Of a DNA stretch of 19,089 nt, positions 15,291 through 19,089 are shown in pieces. The stretch is from the NCBI GenBank assembly GCA_039812085.1, contig JBDHZU010000026.1, forward strand, positions 1-19,089, read 5' to 3'. Under the pieces are notes generated by a model. That model saw only the letters and a program-made list of their open reading frames with translations. It was not told where the DNA came from and made no database searches. A program made the translations under genes and the position numbers. Each line of letters opens with the position of its first letter. Positions within the stretch are counted from its first letter, which is position 1. This stretch comes from JBDHZU01 sp039812085. GTDB taxonomy: Bacteria > Actinomycetota > Actinomycetes > S36-B12 > UBA10799.

Positions 15291-15940
15291 GGAGTGCTTT
15301 CTCCGGCAATTACTGGAGTGAGTCCCGCACTAGCCGCCACCGCACGTTCGTCGCCACATTCGGCAAGCCAATTAGCGAGTAAACGATGACCGTGTTCGGT
15401 AAGGACGGACTCTGGATGGAACTGGACGCCCTCGATCGGTAGCTCACGATGTCGAACACCCATGATGACCCCGCCAGCAGTCTGCGCGGTGACCTCTAGC
15501 TCAGACGGAACCGTCGCTGAATCAATCGCTAAGGAGTGGTACCTCGTTGCCGTGAAAGGACTGGGGATTCCAGCGAAAACGCCTGTCCCGTGATGTTCGA
15601 CTTGGGACACCTTGCCGTGCAGCAGTTCGGGTGCGCGGTTCACGGTTGCCCCAAAAACTTCTCCAATTGCTTGGTGACCGAGACAGACCCCGAAAATAGG
15701 AACCTGGCCGCCGAATTGCCGAATGACCTGTTCGCACAGTCCGGCATCGCTCGGTGTACCCGGCCCGGGGGATAGCAGCACCCCGTCGAATTGCGTTACT
15801 GAGTCGAGGTCAACCTCATCGTTACGCACGACCGTGCAATCAGCACCCAACTGTTCGAGGTACTGAACGATGTTGAACACAAAGCTGTCGTAGTTGTCGA
15901 CAACCAGGATCCGCGCACTCACCTGCACATCATCGCCCAC
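15287..15940 (-). CDS. pabA: Glutamine amidotransferase subunit of anthranilate/aminodeoxychorismate synthase
   Basis: A class I glutamine amidotransferase of about 210-217 aa that releases ammonia from glutamine for chorismate conversion to 4-amino-4-deoxychorismate (folate) or anthranilate (tryptophan). Motifs: VVDNYDSFVFNIVQYL at the N-terminus, LLSPGPGTP for the oxyanion region, GVCLGHQAIGE with the nucleophile Cys, and VQFHPESV with the catalytic His and Glu. The same locus is annotated trpG in mycobacteria. No pabB or trpE is nearby, so the pathway cannot be settled. The frame opens with GTG 15940, but relatives begin just before RILVVDNYDS, so GTG 15922 is equally likely. Confidence 0.9.
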   Translation of the reverse strand: MGDDVQVSARILVVDNYDSFVFNIVQYLEQLGADCTVVRNDEVDLDSVTQFDGVLLSPGPGTPSDAGLCEQVIRQFGGQVPIFGVCLGHQAIGEVFGATVNRAPELLHGKVSQVEHHGTGVFAGIPSPFTATRYHSLAIDSATVPSELEVTAQTAGGVIMGVRHRELPIEGVQFHPESVLTEHGHRLLANWLAECGDERAVAASAGLTPVIAGESTP

Positions 15941-15973
15941 ATCGCAGCCGAATGTCTGTGCGTTTCGATGCCG

Positions 15974-16162
15974 TCAGCTCCCGCCACCGAATAAGTCGAG
16001 GGCAATCATCGAAACCGTTGAATCGTCAAAGCCCAAAACATGAGACAACCACGGAAATACCCACGCGAACAAACCCACCACAATCACCGCGAACAACAAC
16101 AGTGCGATCACAGCTCGGACCCAGGTCGGTCCCGGTAGTTTGCTCCACAACCAGGCGTACAT
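15974..16162 (-). CDS. Small conserved membrane protein
   Basis: A 62-aa protein beginning MYAWLWSKLPGPTWVRAV, with one hydrophobic segment (about 17-40) and a short polar C-terminus. Similar short proteins with a LPGPTWVRA start stand between the trpG homologue and the sortase in other actinobacteria such as Streptomyces (recalled, not searched). Its ATG overlaps the sortase stop in TGATG, so it is coupled to the sortase and may act as an accessory membrane peptide. The function is unknown. Confidence 0.78.
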   Translation of the reverse strand: MYAWLWSKLPGPTWVRAVIALLLFAVIVVGLFAWVFPWLSHVLGFDDSTVSMIALDLFGGGS

Positions 16163-16878
16163 CAGCTACTCACCTCCGCTGGCGGACCAGCAGACAATGG
16201 TCTGACCTCAGTCAGCACACCCCAGTACGCCCATCGTTCATAGGACGCCCACCGGGGATTGCAGGTGGTGAGAGTGATGATTCGATCGTTGGGCAAAGGA
16301 TCGGTCGGGAACGGCTGCGGGTTGATGACCCACAGATCTGTGGGTTGCACGATCTGATCACGCACCAAGACATAGGTGAAGAATCCCTGTTTGGTCTCGA
16401 CATATACCTTGTCGCCGTCGCGTAGATCATCGAAGTGAGCGAACGGTTCCCCATGAGTGGCACGGTGCCCGGCCAATGCGAAGTTGCCGACTTGCCCAGG
16501 CATCGCACTCTTCGGGTAGTGCCCTACACCGCGGGCAAGTTGCGGCCGCTCAACGCCCTGAACGATCGGAGTGGCCCACACGTGATCGCGGAGTCGCGGA
16601 ATGTAGAGCAGGCCAAAGGCCTTACCAATGCTTACGGGTTTCTCAGCACCGCTAGCGCTAATTGCGTGCTGGGCTTCCACCCGAGCTTGGCTGGTCTGTT
16701 GAGCGGACTGCACATTGGTCCACCACAGTTGATACGCCACGAAAAGCAGGGCCAACACACCAGCAGTGATGAGCAGCTCACCGATGACGAACAACGTCCG
16801 CCGGGCACGAGAGTCTTTTGATGGTTGAGCGGGTGCCGCCGAAGACACTGCTTGTTCATCCCGGTCGGTCATTGTCAC
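16162..16878 (-). CDS. Class E sortase
   Basis: A 238-aa transpeptidase that joins surface proteins to the cell wall. A cytoplasmic basic stretch (RARR), one membrane anchor (about 29-50) and the sortase barrel follow in order. Active-site residues are H138 in ALAGHRATHG, C206 in LTTCNPRW and R215 in ASYERW. The RGVGHYPKSAMPG stretch is typical of class E, which prefers LAxTG signals. The last gene of this row carries LASTG. The frame starts at GTG 16878, with ATG 16872 as an alternative. TACTCT ends six bases before GTG, so a leaderless transcript is possible. Confidence 0.9.
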   Translation of the reverse strand: MTMTDRDEQAVSSAAPAQPSKDSRARRTLFVIGELLITAGVLALLFVAYQLWWTNVQSAQQTSQARVEAQHAISASGAEKPVSIGKAFGLLYIPRLRDHVWATPIVQGVERPQLARGVGHYPKSAMPGQVGNFALAGHRATHGEPFAHFDDLRDGDKVYVETKQGFFTYVLVRDQIVQPTDLWVINPQPFPTDPLPNDRIITLTTCNPRWASYERWAYWGVLTEVRPLSAGPPAEVSS

Positions 16879-16937
16879 ATGGGTAGAGTACGCAGCGACC
16901 TACCAGAGGATCGCCAAGAGGCGGAACGGACATTTCG

Positions 16938-17201
16938 ATGGCACTGCGACGTTCGAAGACAAAGACCGAGACAACTGACGCGCCCACGAGCAGCGTCAAT
17001 CGGCGCAAGCCTGTGCAGATCGGATCCCCTCGCTGGTTAGCACCGACGATGGTGGCGTGCTTCGTGGTCGGACTGTTATGGATCGTGGCGTACTACATCG
17101 CTCCAGAAGCACCTCTCTTGAAGGACCTCAGCTACTGGAATGTGGCCATTGGCTTTGGCTTGATCGCGGTGGGATTCATTCTTTCGACTCGCTGGAAGTA
17201 A
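16938..17201 (+). CDS. crgA: Cell-division inhibitor/coordinator CrgA
   Basis: An 87-aa protein: basic N-terminus (MALRRSKTKTE), the conserved SPRWLAPTM entry, two membrane segments (about 35-55 and 66-83) and a very short tail, STRWK. CrgA is an actinobacteria-specific divisome protein that meets FtsZ, FtsQ, FtsI and CwsA; in Streptomyces it restrains FtsZ ring formation. A ggaacgga sequence upstream of ATG 16938 may serve for initiation. It diverges from the sortase by 59 bp, so the two share a promoter region. Confidence 0.93.
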   Translation: MALRRSKTKTETTDAPTSSVNRRKPVQIGSPRWLAPTMVACFVVGLLWIVAYYIAPEAPLLKDLSYWNVAIGFGLIAVGFILSTRWK

Positions 17202-17244
17202 TCAACTCAGCCGGAATCGTTTGTCACCACTCCCACAGAAGCCC

Positions 17245-17451
17245 TGTGGATAACCTGTGTGAACTTTTGAGACGGTCGCGGAACACCCACTATCGCTTTC
17301 GGGTTGGTCACTATGACGTCGTTCACTTACGCGACGCCAATCCCTCATGTATCCGATGCATTCTCGTCATGAATGTGGTGCGTTATTCACACAATGTGAG
17401 CGAATTACAACCGTGTGAGTTCTCCCCAAGCGGGGATAACCCTGTGGAAAA
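17245..17451. promoter_or_regulatory. Cluster of DnaA boxes in the crgA-rhomboid gap
   Basis: The 257-bp gap without genes holds a perfect DnaA box, TGTGGATAA (17245-17253, reverse of TTATCCACA), a TTATTCACA fitting the TTATNCACA consensus (17383-17391), and TGTGGAAAA (17443-17451, reverse of TTTTCCACA, one mismatch). A two-mismatch site, CGGGGATAA, lies at 17431-17439. A short CCCC-AAGC-GGGG hairpin (17424-17435) could serve as a weak rhomboid terminator. No other gene or RNA is visible in the gap. Confidence 0.55.
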
Positions 17452-17458
17452 GAATGAA

Positions 17459-18391
17459 CTAATCCCCAGCCATTACTGACGGTAGTTCTCCTGTCACGAC
17501 GGACTGCGCGGTAACTGCTCCGGGACGTGATTGTTCGATCTCGTTCTCAATAGAGTTCGACCGCACCACATACCCGCCATATAAGACCAGTGCGACCAGA
17601 CAAAGAGCCGCCCACTGCCCGGCGACGATTCCCACCCGCGTGTAGATCAGTGCAACGAGAGCACCAACGACCAGTCCACCGATGTGTGCTCGCCAATCGA
17701 CAGAGCCGCCCGGCAAGAAACCGATCACCAAGTTCAGTCCGATCAGGACGAGAATCTGCGTGACATCAATTCGCAGACTCTTGCCCGCCACAAGCAGGGC
17801 ACCCATGAGACCGAAGATTGCGCCACTTGCTCCCAGTGACGCGATGCTGACCGGCGAGAACATGAAGCTAGCGACCGACCCGCCAAGTCCTGCGAGCACA
17901 TACAAGATCACGAATCGGACATGACCGAATGCCTTCTCAAGGGTTGGTCCCAGCATGAACAAGACGAGCATGTTGAACCCGATGTGCATGACATTCCAGT
18001 GCAGGAACATCGATGAGAACAGTCGGTACCAGTCACCACTGGCCACGTAGAGCGGTCGCATTGCCCACTGGGAAGCAACCTGATTAACGCCGACACCCAG
18101 CATCACCAAGAACAACAAGACGTTGATGCCGATCAATGCCCAGGTGACGACTGGGGTACGCGCAGAGAATGCGACCGGGCCGCCACTAGGCAGAGTGCTC
18201 GGGCGAATCACCGTGGTGGTGGTCGACGACTCGGCCACACAAGCCGGGCATTGAAAACCCACCGGAGCAGAGGTCATGCACTCCGGGCAGATAGGTCGGC
18301 CGCACCGGATGCAGGTGATACGAGTGGGTCGATCCGGGTGCCACACGCAGGTGGGAGCACCCGGAATCGGTCCTGCTTGTTGCTCAGACAA
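17459..18391 (-). CDS. Rhomboid intramembrane serine protease with N-terminal zinc finger
   Basis: About 310 aa from TTG 18391. An N-terminal B-box-like zinc finger (about 15-51: CVWHPDR, CIRCGRPICPEC, CPAC) precedes six or so membrane segments. The catalytic pair is present: Ser in GASGAIFG (S189) and His in DWRAHIGG (H236), with the HxxxN motif HIGFN (136-140) supporting the oxyanion. Rhomboids cut membrane proteins within the bilayer; the substrate here is unknown. The frame is open to an ATG at 18463, but those 24 residues are an antiphase reading of ppiA and look random. The TTG start overlaps the ppiA stop by eight bases, suggesting coupling. The same neighbour pair is common in actinobacteria. 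Confidence 0.87.
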   Translation of the reverse strand: MSEQQAGPIPGAPTCVWHPDRPTRITCIRCGRPICPECMTSAPVGFQCPACVAESSTTTTVIRPSTLPSGGPVAFSARTPVVTWALIGINVLLFLVMLGVGVNQVASQWAMRPLYVASGDWYRLFSSMFLHWNVMHIGFNMLVLFMLGPTLEKAFGHVRFVILYVLAGLGGSVASFMFSPVSIASLGASGAIFGLMGALLVAGKSLRIDVTQILVLIGLNLVIGFLPGGSVDWRAHIGGLVVGALVALIYTRVGIVAGQWAALCLVALVLYGGYVVRSNSIENEIEQSRPGAVTAQSVVTGELPSVMAGD

Positions 18392-18899
18392 TCTCGATCG
18401 ACTCGATGACCTGATCGGTAACGGGACGATCCATCGGTCCGGTGGGGGTCGCCGCGATGGCATCCACTACATCACGGGATTCCTGATCAGCGACCTCACC
18501 AAAAATCGTGTGCTTGTGAGTCAGCCACGAGGTCGGCTCGACAGTAATGAAGAACTGTGAACCGTTGGTGTTGGGGCCAGAGTTCGCCATCGCCAACAGG
18601 TACGGGCGATCAAACTGCAGCTCAGAATGAAACTCGTCAGCGAAGCGGTAGCCGGGGCCACCCGTTCCCTGCCCGAGCGGATCTCCACCTTGGATCATGA
18701 ATCCAGGAATCACCCGATGAAAGATCGTGGAGTTGTACAGCGGGCCGTCGCCCTTCTCACCTGTACGAGGATTCGTCCACTCCTGGCTTCCATCAGCCAA
18801 GCCGACGAAGTTACGCACGGTTCGCGGTGCATGGTTGCCGAACAAGTTGATGCGAATATCGCCAGCACTCGTGTGCAGAACGACTGTCTCAGTGGTCAT
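18384..18899 (-). CDS. ppiA: Cyclophilin-type peptidyl-prolyl isomerase
   Basis: A 171-aa cytoplasmic cyclophilin with no signal peptide. The catalytic core FHRVIPGFMIQGGDP contains the essential Arg, and the proline-binding face is seen in ANSGPNTNGSQFFI and the later LTHKHTIFGEV. It speeds cis-trans isomerisation at proline during folding. ATG 18899 has no clear ribosome binding site. Position next to tRNA-Ala and close to crgA matches mycobacterial ppiA. Confidence 0.94.
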   Translation of the reverse strand: MTTETVVLHTSAGDIRINLFGNHAPRTVRNFVGLADGSQEWTNPRTGEKGDGPLYNSTIFHRVIPGFMIQGGDPLGQGTGGPGYRFADEFHSELQFDRPYLLAMANSGPNTNGSQFFITVEPTSWLTHKHTIFGEVADQESRDVVDAIAATPTGPMDRPVTDQVIESIEIV

Positions 18900-18971
18900 T
18901 GGCGAATGGTGTCACAAAAAGTCTGCTGCTCCCGAAGGTGGGGGAAGGGAAACAGTGGAGCCCACAAAGAT

Positions 18972-18987
18972 TGTGGAGCCTAGGAGA
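18972..18987. repeat. Copy of the tRNA-Ala 3' end
   Basis: TGTGGAGCCTAGGAGA here is identical to the last 16 bases of the window (19074-19089), about 100 bp away, where it is the 3' end of a tRNA gene plus its flank. After the shared bases this copy goes on as gccgtc rather than a T-loop sequence, so it is not a second tRNA. A shorter match, GTGGAGCC, lies at 18955-18962. Confidence 0.7.
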
Positions 18988-19027
18988 GCCGTCACTGACG
19001 CTCCTCCCGATTCTGCTCAACCGCTAA

Positions 19028-19074
19028 ATACATCGATTGCCCCTACGAAAAACATGTAGGGGCAATCGACGTAT
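19028..19074 (-). terminator. Hairpin terminator downstream of the tRNA
   Basis: CGATTGCCCCTAC (19034-19046) pairs perfectly with GTAGGGGCAATCG (19056-19068) around a 9-base A-rich loop. After one mismatch four more pairs extend the stem to 19028/19074. On the minus strand it follows the tRNA 3' end within a few bases and leads into TATTTA, so it probably ends the tRNA transcript. Confidence 0.7.
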
Positions 19075-19075
19075 G

Positions 19076-19089
19076 TGGAGCCTAGGAGA
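19076..19089 (-). tRNA. tRNA-Ala, 3' end only, cut by the window edge
   Basis: Read on the minus strand the window end gives the T-stem 3' strand CTCCT, the acceptor 3' strand AGGCTCC and discriminator A at 19076. The acceptor strand would put U at position 70, as needed for the G3-U70 pair that marks tRNA-Ala. The CCA end is not encoded. A tRNA-Ala beside ppiA is the mycobacterial arrangement, which supports the call. Most of the gene lies outside the window. Confidence 0.7.

Noticed and set aside
18392..18463. N-terminal extension of the rhomboid protein
   Set aside because: The extra Arg/Pro/Ser-rich residues are an out-of-frame reading of ppiA; the TTG at 18391 fits the family better.
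1..19089. CRISPR arrays, insertion sequences or rRNA genes
   Set aside because: No regularly spaced repeats, transposase motifs or rRNA stretches were seen on either strand.

Overview
The window comes from an actinobacterial chromosome, moderately GC-rich by eye. It is the conserved cell-growth and serine/threonine-phosphorylation block that lies close to the replication origin in this phylum. The order fhaA-fhaB-pstP-rodA-pbpA-pknB, then trpG/pabA, crgA, a cyclophilin and a tRNA-Ala is what one expects near gyrA. The window reads in the opposite sense to the usual Mycobacterium map, so dnaA/gyrA should lie beyond the right edge. The genus cannot be fixed from the sequence alone.

Left part (1-2653): the N-terminal part of a family 2 glycosyltransferase runs off the left edge on the minus strand. 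A 41-codon ORF with a good ribosome binding site diverges from it. Next comes a two-gene minus-strand cassette, a permease followed by a TIGR03943-type partner with a histidine-rich loop, probably for metal ion handling. A short dyad-rich intergenic region separates it from fhaA.

Core operon (2654-9942, plus): fhaA, fhaB, pstP, rodA, pbpA and pknB. Most junctions are 4-nt start/stop overlaps. The kinase/phosphatase pair and the two FHA proteins control the RodA/PbpA peptidoglycan synthase. A second kinase (pknA) is absent. At its usual place there is only a 31-codon ORF coupled to the pbpA stop.

Accessory stretch (9943-12082): an unusual insertion between pknB and the trpG side. It holds a divergent pair made of a leaderless HTH mini-protein and a short minus-strand ORF running into the pknB 3' end, with dyads over the promoter. 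After that come a three-hairpin leader with a 17-codon ORF, a NYN-domain nuclease-like gene, an unlisted 47-codon ORF, and a frameshifted remnant of a conserved actinobacterial gene. A strong bidirectional terminator closes the stretch.

Sortase unit (12098-16878, minus): in transcription order these are a class E sortase, a 62-aa membrane protein, pabA/trpG, a low-molecular-weight protein-tyrosine-phosphatase-like protein, a DUF4012 membrane protein, and a secreted protein ending in an LASTG sorting signal. The sortase and a likely substrate therefore bracket one gene row.

Right part (16938-19089): crgA (plus), then a 257-bp gap with three good DnaA boxes, a zinc-finger rhomboid protease overlapping ppiA (both minus), and finally a terminator-like hairpin and the 3' end of a tRNA-Ala gene. 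The last 16 bases of the window, mostly tRNA 3' end, also occur about 100 bp earlier.
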